Source: Rhexocercosporidium sp. MPI-PUGE-AT-0058 | Taxonomy: Eukaryota > Ascomycota > Leotiomycetes > Helotiales | DNA: 64,000 bases | Direction of reading: 5' to 3' | NCBI GenBank assembly: GCA_020746875.1 | Contig: JAGTJL010000010.1 | Coordinates: 1,178,001-1,242,000, forward strand | Shown: positions 25,366 to 36,923 of the stretch, one piece after another | How positions within the stretch are numbered: the stretch's first letter is position 1 | How the letters are laid out: each line of letters opens with the position of its first letter | Translations under genes and position numbers: made by a program | Notes under the pieces: generated by a model | Databases searched by the model: none | What the model was told of the DNA's origin: nothing | The model's input: only the letters and a program-made list of their open reading frames with translations

Positions 25366-26180
25366 ATATCCAAGATTCGTTTCGCTACCCTTGCTTTGTT
25401 CGCCTCGTCGGTTCTGGCTGCTCCGGCTAAGCTTGACATCTTGCCGACCATTGTCTTCACACCGTATGTAAACTTACATCCACCCTGGACCCTCCCGAAA
25501 TCCCTGAGAGCTTCGGCTCTCTAAACACATCTTCAGAGCCGAAACATCGCACGGGGATCGGTGTTTCTTCTTTTTACCCTCGAAGAATAAGCGCTGACTT
25601 TATTGAAGTGGTGCATGGCACGGTACCTGGGCGTTCGACAAAGTTCGCTCCCAGCTCGAGTCACTTGGCTACCCAACCGAAGCTGTTGCTCTCCCTTCTG
25701 TCGGCAGCAACAATCTGACAGTCGGTCTCGCAGAAGATGCGGCAGCACTACGAACTGAGCTGACAACCCTTGCCGATGCTGGCAAGGAGATCGTCATGGT
25801 CGTTCACTCTTATGGTGGAGTTGTCCGGACGAATGCCGTTTAGGGACTCTCCTGATCGTGCTGCCGCGGGTCTTTGTGGAGGTGTGATCAGTTTGGTTTA
25901 CATGACCGCTTTCGCTGTTCCTCTGGAACAAGCTTGTTGGATGGACTTGGGGGACAATACCTACCATGGATGATCTTGGGAGACGTGAGGACTACCAAAC
26001 CCTTCACCTTTGTACCTTTTCGATAGCCTGCGAGCACAAGCGCTAACAAAATAACCATAGGATGGATATTTCAGCTACACCATGAACAGCTCCCACTCGC
26101 CTTTCTTGAGCGTGCCTGAGAACCTTGCTGCCGGTGTGGTCGCGGCTTCTACTGATGCTCTTATCAAGAAGCGTTTGTAG
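25366..26180 (+). pseudogene. decayed secreted alpha/beta-hydrolase
   Basis: Remnant of a small alpha/beta-hydrolase with signal peptide. A signal-peptide-like segment (SKIRFATLALFASSVLAAPA) is followed by LPTIVFTP, a still functional-looking intron (GTATGT ... AAG), then GAWHGTWAFDKVRSQLE and the nucleophile elbow VVHSYGG (Ser codon 25808-25810). The gene is broken in four ways. ATA stands where the initiator ATG is expected at 25366, and no in-frame ATG exists back to a stop at 25303. There is an in-frame TAG at 25841-25843. A frameshift falls just after it, before DRAAAGLCGGVISLVYMTAF. A second frameshift falls after VPLE (about 25920-25932), before the segment ending PWMILGD. A last intron and the exon DGYFSYTMNSS to the stop at 26178-26180 are recognisable. 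The gene lies between two MITE-like elements. Confidence 0.85.
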
Positions 26181-26315
26181 GTGATTGTGGTTACTACGAG
26201 CCAAGGAGATTGGATACTCATTGATGCCTGTTTGAACTGTTTTGATGAGGCTGGGGGTGTTTGATTTATGGGAGGAAGGCAGACAGTTCTAGGCCCTAAC
26301 CGAGCCCTGGAGGTA

Positions 26316-26471
26316 CGACAGGGGGGTTGCGGTGGGTCTCGTCCACCGTTGTCAGTGGCAAGGTACTGTTAACCACAGAACAGCGTCGAATACCCCAATT
26401 CTCCCCACAGATTTCTACAGTAGCGATAGAAAATACCAGGCCGGACGAGACCCACTGCAAACCCCCTTTCG
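26316..26471. mobile_element. second MITE-like element with 29-bp imperfect inverted repeats and TA flanks
   Basis: A 156-bp segment. The left arm 26316-26344 and the right arm 26443-26471 are inverted repeats matching at 26 of 29 positions (shared core GTGGGTCTCGTCC). Both ends are flanked by TA (26314-26315, 26472-26473). The outermost bases (CGA-AGG-GGG type) resemble those of the element at 24601-24871, suggesting related termini. Interior non-coding. Structure-based call. Confidence 0.6.
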
Positions 26472-26950
26472 TACATCAGCTCCAAGTCAAAATGCAACTG
26501 TCTTCAGCTAAGCGAGATTGAATCCTATTTGATTGGTCATAAGACCAACATTATCGTAAACAAAGGGCAGATTGAAATTTCTGGACTTGATATTTATTTA
26601 CGTAGACGCTTTATGAAACATTGGTGCCTCCGGTAAAACCCATGACTTACTACTCAGCATTTCTTTCTGCCCCGTTTCTAAACCTTTCGCATTGTACTGA
26701 AGTGTGGGGGCGAGGCTAAACTCTACCCCCACGTTTGACAAGCACCTTAACTGTCCTACTTCGAGGTGGCGGCGGCGGCATTTAATGACCCACCAAACTC
26801 TCCGGTCAGCACCTCAGTGACTCGCTTATCGCTGACAACCCGCTTCCACTCTTGAACTTCATTTACGTCGACTTAGAATCAAGTCCAAACAACGAGTACT
26901 ACCTATGCGAAAGTACTAAGGTCAGCTTAATAAGGACCTAATTACTTGCC
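26472..26950. other. intergenic interval upstream of APRT
   Basis: Promoter-side sequence of the APRT gene. A GGCGGCGGCGG tract occurs at about 26766-26776. No gene seen. Confidence 0.4.
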
Positions 26951-27664
26951 ATGGCAGACGTCGCTCTTGTGCTTTCCAAGATCAAGATCTACAATGACCA
27001 TCCCGTGCCTGTAAAACCCTCCTACGCCGACTAATATCGAGCATTGATACCTAACAATTTGATTAGGGACAGCCTTTTGCTGACATTTTTCGTGAGTGGT
27101 ATTTCATGCGGAATTCGTTCAGCTATTACTTGAATTGAAATCCAAGTTCTGAACAGCGAGAGATTTCACATTGAAGTCACGCTGACACAACCCACAGCCA
27201 TATTCCGTGACCCAACCGCAACAGAGGCCGTCATCTCCCATCTCATATCCCACATAAAAGCAACCCACGACCTATCCACAATCTCCAGCATAGTCTGCAT
27301 CGAATCCCGCGGCTTCTTCTTCGCACCCATTCTCGCCTCGCGTCTCCATCTGCCCTGCATCCCCGTCCGGAAGAAAGGGAAACTACCCGGCGACGTGCTC
27401 TCCGTCACCTACGACAAGGAGTACGGACCCGATGTTTTAGAGATCAAGAAAGATGCTTTTGAAGGTGTTGATGGGAAAAAGTTGTTGTTGGTGGATGATT
27501 TGTTGGGGAAGGGGGGAACGGTCCTGGCGGCGAAGGAGTTGGTTGAGGGGTTAGGGAAGGAGGTTGTGGAGGCGTTGTTTATTTTCGACATTCCGGCTTA
27601 TTATGGGGGGTTGAAGGAGAAAATGGGTGGTTTGAAATGGTATGCCATGGTACAGCTTGAGTAG
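26951..27664 (+). CDS. apt1: adenine phosphoribosyltransferase
   Basis: Purine salvage enzyme, cytosolic, forming AMP from adenine and PRPP. Exons: 26951-27010, 27067-27091 (only 25 bp), 27198-27664, giving 183 residues, the normal APRT length; introns are 56 and 106 bp. The tiny middle exon encodes GQPFADIF and is forced by frame, since it completes the APRT element ADIFPIFRDP. Key motifs: ESRGFFFAPILA (substrate-binding loop region), PVRKKGKLPG (flexible catalytic loop) and the PRPP-binding signature LLLVDDLLGKGGT. The C-terminus ends LKWYAMVQLE. Exon 3 shifts from C-rich to G-rich codons in its second half, an oddity of composition but with an intact frame. The symbol follows yeast APT1 by family identity. 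Confidence 0.95.
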
Positions 27665-28788
27665 AAGGAGGCAAGACGAGCGAGGAATTTTGAATGAACC
27701 GTTCTTCCTTGCTCTTCAACATATGTCGTTAGAATCCAAGTTAGAGTCTCCAGGACAATGAAACAGTGATGCATATTCCTCAGTGATTGATAAATATCTA
27801 TATGCAATCAACGTTTTGGAATGCATCGCAGCAAAAGCTCCCGAACTCCAACGCAAATATCGAGAACCAGCCTTTTGGCCAAAGTAAAATCACGCACACC
27901 TTCCTGGATACCACCAAATAATACATAGACCAGACATTTACACGACCCTATCAACCATACATCACCGACTTAAACGATTATTTCAAGCCTGCCTTGCCCT
28001 TATAGACATACGCCTCCCTCAAAAAGACATCTTTTTGTCGCCAGATGATTTGGTGGTCACTCTCGTCATCTCTGCCGCCGCATTCTTCACACTCTCAACA
28101 GCTTTGAAGACAGAACGATGCCATTGATTGCCCTGACACTTGGGAGTTGTAGGTCCGTCTACTACTGCGTCTTTGTAATACCGACAATTGACTATAATGA
28201 TTCTCTCATGGAGACAGCTCTACTTACAAACGATGTTCGGTACACATGTTATCTTTTGGTGATACGGTTGTACGAGCAAAAGATTGAATTGCTTCTGAGG
28301 AGACCTGCAAGTCGCGAAATGATAGCGAAGAGGAACCGGCATTTTGTGTAAGAATCGTGCTTAAGAAGAGGACTCGGTCTTAGATCAAGGCAAACGGGCA
28401 ACCGCGAAGTCAAGGCTTTTGGTAATCAATCGAAGACTGTGGAACTGGCTATTTGACTGTTGATGTAGAAGAGAAGAACGATATTTGAGGAATTTTTCTG
28501 ATATTTTATAGGTTTGCGGAAGAGGGGTGTGAATCATACCTGGTGTAGACCATCCTCGAGTCAATCTGTGAATGAAACCGGATGCCATTTGATTCAGATT
28601 TTGCTTCGTAGGTGTGGATTTTAGAACATCGAAAAGAAGTGATTCATGAATTGACTCTTCCCATTTGGAAAGTACGAACTGACATGATTTGAGAACTTGC
28701 CTGTCGAATGCCAGATCTGGATAGCAGCAGAGAAAGACTGATATAATGTAGGACCAAAGTCCAGAGAAATTATACTAGATATCCAAGT
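27665..28788. other. intergenic interval between convergent genes
   Basis: Convergent 3' ends of APRT (+) and dolichol kinase (-). Open frames are short and without features. Nothing else recognised. Confidence 0.45.
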
Positions 28789-31567
28789 CTAAATATCTAG
28801 GGCCGTAACACATAGCCAAAGCACCACCGGAACAACGACATTATCATTCCCGCCTGTGAGAACCGCTTCCGTCAAACTCGCTATGCCCGCCGCAACGCCT
28901 GCTTTCGTACCAGTCATAAACCAAGAGTCATCATTATTAGCCGGCCAGCCTCCAATTCTAAGCCACCCCTTTGCAAGTATCAACGCCAGTCCCACGGCAC
29001 TAGCAAATGCTATACTGCCTTCAATGCTTTTGCCGCCGCCCCAGAGCCACTTCCGTCGCCCGTATCGTCGTCCGATTAGTGATGCTGCTGCATCACCCAT
29101 GCCCACGCAAATTACGCCGCTCACCATGCTGACTTCCCGTGTAGGAACCTCCCAACCACTGAGGTAGTCCTTTCCGGTCCGCGGAAGGGTTCCAAGTGAG
29201 AGCCACAGAGGGATGGCGCAGCCGATCAGGAGAAAAATATGGGATATTACCACAGGGCCTTTAAGGTCCCTTCCATCCACGTACGGTGTCAGGAAATATG
29301 CCAGATGCTTGGACAGTGGCGGTAGTTGAGATGCTCGAAACAAATCGAGGAGCAGGAAGATCGCAAGCATAAGGGACAGTGCCAAGGCTGCGAATGTTGG
29401 ATCCACATATGTGGCAGGGAGAAGCATGGCCACCATCATAAAATGAAATACTTTGCGGCGAGTATCAACTTCGTAGATCGAAGAAAGACGAAGTACGATG
29501 GCTAGGCCCACAATAATAATTGCCAGCCAATAACCGCACAAAATCAGCCGAGTGTTTGCTGGTCCAAAGGATGCTTGGCGTAAATGCTCAACCCAGCCCA
29601 GGTAACAAGACTCCTCGTGCTCCCGACCGCTCCTAGGTGGGATGCATATCCAACGTTGAAGGTTGTAGCTGACAACCTGCATTCTGAACCATGGAAGATC
29701 ACCAAAAAGATAGCCCAGGGCCCATCCAACGGGTTCATTTCCGTGTAGAGCAAATCTTTGCACGTACTCCCGAATACCTACCAAAATGAGAGACAGTACA
29801 CAGAAGTAGACGTAGCCCGCGTATAGCCATTTCCGAAAATTGGCCTGCTTTTGTGTGAGATAAAAGAATGCTTGGACGCTGGATGAGGTGGCTCTCTTCC
29901 TCCTGCCTGAGGGAGTCCTGGTACTTGACCGTGGCGGAAGACTAGTGAGAGAAGGAAGAGTATGTCGCCGATTCATCGAGAAAGTTGATTCAATAGTTGA
30001 TTTTGTGTCGCTATTCAGAAAGTTGACTTTCGATTTAGGGTCAACGGCGGAAACAGAGCCATTCTCTGCGGGTATCTCAGAAGCTGGCATCGTCTCACGA
30101 GTATTCAGCCTGAGTCTCCGTGAAGGTAATTCAACAACTTCCTCGTCCTCACTTAAATCAGTAGCAGCAAAATCCTTCCCAAACATAGATCCAATCTTTC
30201 CAAATGGAGATCTCTTGAAGATTCCCAAATTTGGCTTTGCAGGCAGGTCCGCTCGTCTGAACCGCCACTTCGGTACCCTAGCGAGAGCTACACCCCATAC
30301 AAGTACGCGTCCGCAGGTGACGAGCGCTCCAACCCCCCCACCCCATAGAAGTGCTTTCAAAATTGTGGTTTGAGGAGACCTGGCTAGCAAAAGCAACTCA
30401 ATCAACGAAATTGAAAGCAGTTGCAACTCTGCAGTGAGAAGGCTCGTCGTTGTCAAGTAATGCAAAGTTACACATAACGCCTGATGTAATGGATAGAGAA
30501 GCACCAGTATTTCCGGGTCCAGCGTTCTATTTGCTCCAACTGTAGAGGTTGTGGATAATCTGGGCTGGGTCGAATTTGAGACTAAAACTGGCAGACAAGT
30601 CAAAGCCCAGTGAGAAATGTTAGAGCCGATCACCCCTCCAGTTGACGGAATTAGGTGTTTTGGAAGTGACGCTATTCCCAGAGCTATACTTGGCAAAAAT
30701 TCGGCGGGATTGCTTCTTGCAAGCAACAGGGTAACAAGTAATGTAATCGAGGAAGGGTATATCAAAGCTGCCGGTTCGAAACTTGCTGGGATTTGTATTG
30801 GTAGAGGCTTCTTTAAGGGATGCATAGGTTGGATCTGCCGTAGCAGTCTTAGAGGATATGCGGCAATTAAAGACGATGTTATGAGAAATTGGCAGGCCAA
30901 TTCTGTTATGATCAGTATAGCATAGGTAGCTCGAGGACTCCTTCTCACCTCTTCTCCACATATATATAACCCTGCGAACTTGCGAGTCAAAACACAGCAT
31001 TGCACCAACGAAACACAGAATTCCAGCTTCAGTAGATCTCCTTACAACCTCAATCCTCCGTTTCCGACGAAACTTCTCCTTGGCCTTTCCCGCATCATCC
31101 TTATCTATGCCAGCGGATGGCAAAATTCTTTGTCGAAAGAATCCATGTGCCCGCGGAGAGTCGTCATCAAGAAGCGCTGGTGATAGGACTGGGCTTGGAG
31201 TACCCGACGGGCTACTATCAGCACCTCTGAGACCTTTATGAAGCCTTAGTTTTGGCGCTGGTAACCCCTTCAGAAAATGCTCGTCATCTGCCTCTGTTCC
31301 ACTGTCACTATTTGTTGATTCCTTGTAGCTCTCCGACCATCGCCTCGGCCCTTGTGGTTCTTCATCGTCTGTAGTCTGCGCTGAACGCAAGGGCGATTTG
31401 GTTGGAGGAGCATTTGTGCTCCCATGGCTAAATCTCTCAGACCCGTATGGCAACTCGAATTGCTGGCGGTGGTATGGATGAGGAGAGCGCGAGAGTCGGC
31501 GTAGAGCATCTTCTCGTAGTGTTTGAGCATGCGATTGCTGTGAGACGGGCTTGAGCTGCTCAGGCAT
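28789..31567 (-). CDS. SEC59: dolichol kinase
   Basis: ER membrane enzyme that phosphorylates dolichol with CTP, giving the lipid carrier for N-glycosylation, O-mannosylation and GPI anchors. Two exons on the minus strand: 31567-30949 and 30902-28789, 910 residues, separated by a 46-bp phase 1 intron with GTGAGA donor and a good branch site (ACTGAT). The splice produces YMWRRELACQFLITSS, whereas reading through changes frame. The N-terminal 170 residues are disordered and Ser/Pro-rich, which is common in filamentous fungi but absent in yeast Sec59. Many membrane helices follow. The catalytic C-terminal third carries VDTRRKVFHFMMVAMLLP (about residue 687) and the CTP-binding GDAAASLIGRRYGRRKWLWGG (about 812). 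A cytosolic loop near the middle is Ser/Arg-rich. The symbol is by family recognition. Confidence 0.94.
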
Positions 31568-34500
31568 CTCGGGGTGTTGCTGACGGAGTTATGGAGCTCG
31601 AGGGTTTCAACTCGACCATGTCTCTCTTGTCGTGTCTCTGCTGGCTGGTGAGGATTGTGGTTTCCTTGCAGATTCGAAATCGGAATGGTTGTATGAAGCT
31701 CCAAGGAACAGTGCCTAGGTGAAATCGAGAGCGAGTGGAGTGAACATCATATTCACATGCAAGAAATTGCTGGGATCGCAAGATGGCAAAGCGACGTAAC
31801 CTGAAGCTTGGCTCGCTGAGGTTATGTTGGGATCGGAGCGGGCGGAACAATTATCCGGTATTGTGATTATGCCCCTCTGTCTTACTCATTCCTCTTTTCA
31901 TCCATACCCTCCATTATGATAGGATTCTCATATGAATGTATAGTGCTGCAAATCGTCAGACCAACATGGTTGAGACCTTCATATCGTGCACATTCTACTG
32001 TATCTATATTCACTAAGCTTTCTGTCGTTTGATGCGACTGCGCCTCCTCCCCAAGGCATCACTGATCTGCCTCCATCAACTCTTCGAATGTTTATTACAG
32101 AGTCCGTGTCTGGATATCCAATCTCTCTGCGGTGTCAATGTCTCTTCTTTCTGTCACATTCATGCACCCTTGCTATCCATACTCAAGTGAGGACTAGAAG
32201 AGGAATACAGCTGCACATCTTTTGAGAGTTTGGGGTTGGAAAGCGTCTGGGGAACGCAATCGAGTGATCGGAACGATATGCATGCTTAGCAGAAAGTTGT
32301 GTTATAGTTCTGATCGTTTTTCTCGTGGGCTATTGAATGGTTGCTCTTTTCCCTCGAACGGCTACTGCTCCTTCCTGTGCTGTTCATGCAAGTTCATGAT
32401 CTCGGATTACTGTAAATTGGCGAGCTGTGCGCTCGACTTGACGAAACATGTCAGACCCACTGGAGGTGCAATCAATGTTTCTTTACATCACCGAATTAAC
32501 TTTGTCGTTAGCTGCGACTCTAAGTGCTTGCGGATGACTGATCTGGTCTTGATTTGATCAAATCTCCAGCAGGAGAATACTCCGTGTGTCAGCACAAGGT
32601 ACCAGCCATTGTGGAGCGCATAGGAGATCTGAAACATGTTTTTATAGGTGGTCACGTGATTTTATGTTTACATGCGGCATCTTGTTTCTTCTTGGTTCTT
32701 GGGATGAGAGGAAATAAAGTTCGGCACAGACATGAAACGGCTGAGATGGCCCGATTAGCCTCAAATCCCGCTTTCTGCTATTTCCTGGGTTGGGCTGTGT
32801 TCGTCAAAGTTAACATAAGGGAAGGGGGCTGTGCATCACTGTGATAGAGCTGTGCCTTTTGCACAGCCATCCATTTTGTGACACCCCGCACATATAGAAG
32901 TCAATTGATGCAAGCTGCAAGCGGTGCATGTGTGTCCTCAGCTTGGCATAAGGCACAACTGAAAAGACGAGACGGGGTTGTTGATTGGACTTGTTACGAA
33001 CGCCTTAAGCCAGTAATGGTGGCAGTGTACAAGTCGGCCGCCATTGTAATTGTTTGCGCTTTGCTCCACCCATAGATAGGAAGTCTTTACAGTGGAGAAA
33101 CAGGAACATGATCATTTGTGTTTGGAAACTGGGAGAGTATAGGTCGAAGCATTACCTCTTGGTACGAAATTGTTGTTGGGCGAATGCAAGTAATGAAATC
33201 GCTATATTTATGACTCGTATATCCCTTCTCTATGCGCAATACTGTTTTCAGTTTCACCTCTCGCACAAAAACATATGTCTGCCTACAAACCTGACAGCAG
33301 TCTAAATTTCACAAGAAATCCTCGCACGGGACTCCAGCTGCTGCAAGAATGAGTATCTCCTCGTGTTTGGCTGACTGCACACGCAATCTCGCTATATATT
33401 CAAATGAGATCCCAGATCACATACGAGTGAGTCTGGAGTCACAATAATGGCCGAACTTCACTCAAAAAGCAGGAATGTGGTTTTATCAGTAGCAAGCACT
33501 CAATGCATCTTTTGCGATGTTTCGATTATTCGGTAAACACTCGACACAGCCGATAAACACAGGAGCATGCTGATTGGTAGCGCTCGACACTTCTTGGCTC
33601 CCCCTTACGGCAATAAGAGACGACTGGCACGGAGAAACTTCCACAGGGAATTCGATCGGAGCATTCCAATTGCCATGTCTGCTTGGCTGTGGCTCACCTA
33701 CCATGTAAACACGGCGCCTGACGGAGCACAAGTGGACATACCAGAGACTTGAAAATGAGAGTTCCAAATGACCACCGACACACATGATTGCCGAGATCGA
33801 GGGGGCCATTTTTATCTGGTATGCCTGCTTGGCCGGAATAATAAATTCCAATAATAATACGGTTGCAGAAACTCTCATCACCCCTTCCGTGCCCTAAGTC
33901 ACAGACGGACAAGTCAAATGTTGACCATCTGAACGATGGAAATCTCGCCTATCCCCCGCCCCGCCCCCCGCCCCCTAATTGTACACAACATTCTTCGTCA
34001 TGTTCGATGTTTCATCAATTGCCCCTGCACCCAGTTACTGCAATGTAACGCAATAAGATCATATCTAGATCCCCGGGCGGCTTAGCTGCAGGTGCATCGG
34101 GTCAAAGGTCCCCAAAAGATGACTAGCACTATACTGTCAAAAATAGACTGCTATGCAGATGATTGTTACGCTAGGCTACAAGTTCGAATGTCTATATGGC
34201 AAACAGAAAATAAGCGATATTACGGTAAAAGTAGTGATTGGGTGCAGCGGAAAATGTGACGATTGAGGGGACAAAACTCTTACAGGCATTAGCCGCTCTG
34301 TCCTGGGCCCTATTCTGGACGGTGCGTTGATAGTATCTTCAAGTTTGAGGGACATCGTCGACTGCGCCTCGATTTGACGCTGGTAACTTTTGACTTGGAA
34401 ATTAGTTGCTGACTCGATGATGACTGGTAATAAAACTTGATTGAAGTGTGTAAGTTGAGGCTTTATTAAGTGGATTTTATGGGTTTCTTACCAAAGCGAT

Positions 34501-35314
34501 ATTAAAGATTTCACCCAAGAATAGTTGTTGATGTTTTATGTTTACTAGAGTCAAGATAGCATTTAATTTATGTTGGAATCGGTTTTTAATGCACCCTCGT
34601 ACCAAGAGAACAATTATCGGCACCGGCCTCAAAAGCTTAAATTTGCCAAGAACGAAACACTGCCCGATACGAGACTCCAAACATCTAAGCAACGATCACT
34701 CCACCCATTCAATCCGGTTCTTTGACAGCGCACTTTTGTGAGGTGGAAATAAACTATGTCCCCATCGGGCAAGACACGAAGGTGCAGGTCAAACTCAGCC
34801 ACTCCGTCTCCTCGGTTAAGTACCCGTGAGCAATCGATTGCCGCTTGCACGCATGGGGATGGTACCTTTCCAAACACTGGGGCATATTTGGACAAATGAA
34901 AGGTTCTCTTTTCGCGTCTGCCTAAGATTGTGCCTCGTGGGCCCGTTTTAGAGGGGCATTCCTTCGAGCTTCTGGAACTTCATATAATCACCATGGCCCA
35001 TAGCTGTTTAGAGGAATTCGGAGATATCGGAGACATTCTGAACATTCATGGACTTGGCAAGTTCAACCATCTTCTTAATTCAACTTCTGGGCTTATTTTG
35101 TTTTCGTGTCTAACTGATTCGATAGACCAAAGTCGGGGAAAGTTGCCATATATCTCGAAAAGAAGTCGCCCATTTTTGTATACGACCGGATTCGTTCCGG
35201 ATTTGTCTACATTGCTTACCAACGGCCAATTGAAATTTGTCGCGTGCAGTACGGCAACTACCTCCCCTCGTATCAAATCTTATAGATTGCGTTATTGTTC
35301 GCGATAAGAGCCTC
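31568..35314. other. large gene-free interval (3.7 kb)
   Basis: No gene can be supported. Open frames are all short, overlapping and domain-free. A C-rich tract of repeated CCCCGCC units lies at 33954-33976; on the opposite strand it reads GCGGGG, a match to the SYGGRG consensus of the carbon repressor CreA. Whether this is functional is unknown. Composition is otherwise unremarkable and somewhat AT-rich. Confidence 0.4.
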
Positions 35315-36923
35315 ATGCCAACTGCAATACGAAAGATGTACCGGACCGATGTTGGGACATCGGAGAAGACCCCTACAGTCCGAACTAGGAAATCCAATGG
35401 GAAATCGAGACTCGGCTGTATGGCATGCAAGCAAAAGAGAATTAAGGTTTACTCTCTTCTCAAAGTATCCAATCTGGTCGACTGACTTGCTCCAGTGTGA
35501 TGAATTACAACCCAAATGCACTAAGTGCAAGACTTCATCTCAAGAATGCGTCTACCCCACAAACGATGTGCCGAAGTGGAAGAGTTCCGTGAGTACTTTC
35601 TCACTGCCATCTGCAGCAGAGTCTAGTTCTCCTTCAACAGCTTCCGCTACCTCGATAAAAGTCGATTACGAGTATTCGGCGACCCCCTCTCCTCCCTACT
35701 CGAGTTTCGGCGAGCAAACACAAACACCTCTCGAGTACGATGACTCTTTCTTCGGCAACTTTGATATGCTAGGTGTTGAATTGCCTCCAATGCCAGTTGA
35801 ACAGACTCAACTCTTCGAAACCCAAGATGTGTTACTCCTGATGCACTTTACATCAACAACAAGTCTAGATTTGATTGGGCCACAGCAGCTGTAGGTTTTG
35901 GAAGCCCATTTTCTCTTCGTCGACAGATTCAAGATTTCATTACCAAAATTGTCTGATTCCCCCTCCAAAATTGCTCCAGATCCAGAGCTAATCTACTGTC
36001 AATTCTCCAGGTGGACAGAAGATGCCATGCAACTTGCTTTTCAGGTATGTTACAGCCAATTATGCCACATCACCGAGACCTGCAATCTAACAGACTAACA
36101 GCACAGTTTCCTCATGCATGCTATTCTTACCCTCTCAGCAAGACACCTACAGAAAGTCCCCTGCTCTCTAACGAGCGGACCTGAACCGGACTACAGACTC
36201 CTCGAACAATACCACCACCACGAAGCCCTCACAGCCTTCCATGCCGACTTCCACAATAACGTACAGTCGAACCAAGATGCAGTACTAGCAGCTTCCTTCC
36301 TCCTCAGCTTCCACGCATGCTCGGTTCTCGACTTCAAGCCTACAGCTGTCCTTCCTGCAGAAGATAGCTCCCTCACCTTCCTGAGATATATCCCCTCTGT
36401 ACTGGCCGATCGCCTAGACACAGCACAAAACGGCCGCTTCCAAGTCCTCGTCGAACCAAGACTCTTCCTCCCACACGTAGCCCCGAGCATGGGACCTGGT
36501 GCACAATTCATGAACCTCCTCAACAACCTCCCACTCGAGTCGCCCGCTCTAGTACACCGTGAGACATACGTCGAGCGCATCGAATCCCTCACACTCTACC
36601 TCTCAACCTCAACATCCAAAGATCTCCAGCCCAGCGTACTGGAAGAACTCCTTTCATGTTTCCTACGCTGGCAATCCATGTGTCCTTCTCAGTACATCGA
36701 GCTAGTGGGTGATCTGGACGGCATCGCGCTAGTTATCCTGGCGCATTATTATGCTGCTGCGGCGTACTTGTTGTCGAGGAATAGAGGGAAGTGGTGGTGG
36801 TGGCATGAGAAGCCTGGATACATGGTGGGCACGATTGGAGATTACCTCGGTAGGGATTGGGAACACTGGATGGAGTGGCCGAGAGGCATGATTCAGAGAG
36901 TGGGCAACCTCTCTTCTCGTTAA
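35315..36923 (+). CDS. Zn(II)2Cys6 transcription factor (C6 zinc finger, sterol-uptake/Upc2-like architecture)
   Basis: Nuclear regulator of 460 residues. Exons: 35315-35446, 35496-35890, 36011-36044 (34 bp) and 36102-36923; introns are 49, 120 and 57 bp. The zinc cluster is split by intron 1: GCMACKQKRIK then CDELQPKCTKCKTSSQEC, spacing C-x2-C-x6-C-x6-C-x2-C-x6-C. After a Ser/Thr-rich linker comes the domain LLMHFTSTTSLDLIGPQQLW-TEDAMQLAFQ-HSFLMHAILTLSARHL, typical of the group of C6 proteins related to yeast Upc2 and to regulators found in secondary-metabolite clusters. The tiny exon 3 and the acceptor at 36101 are required to join these three pieces in frame. The C-terminus is tryptophan-rich (KWWWWHEKPGY). 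No cluster genes surround it, so the targets are unknown. Confidence 0.88.
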
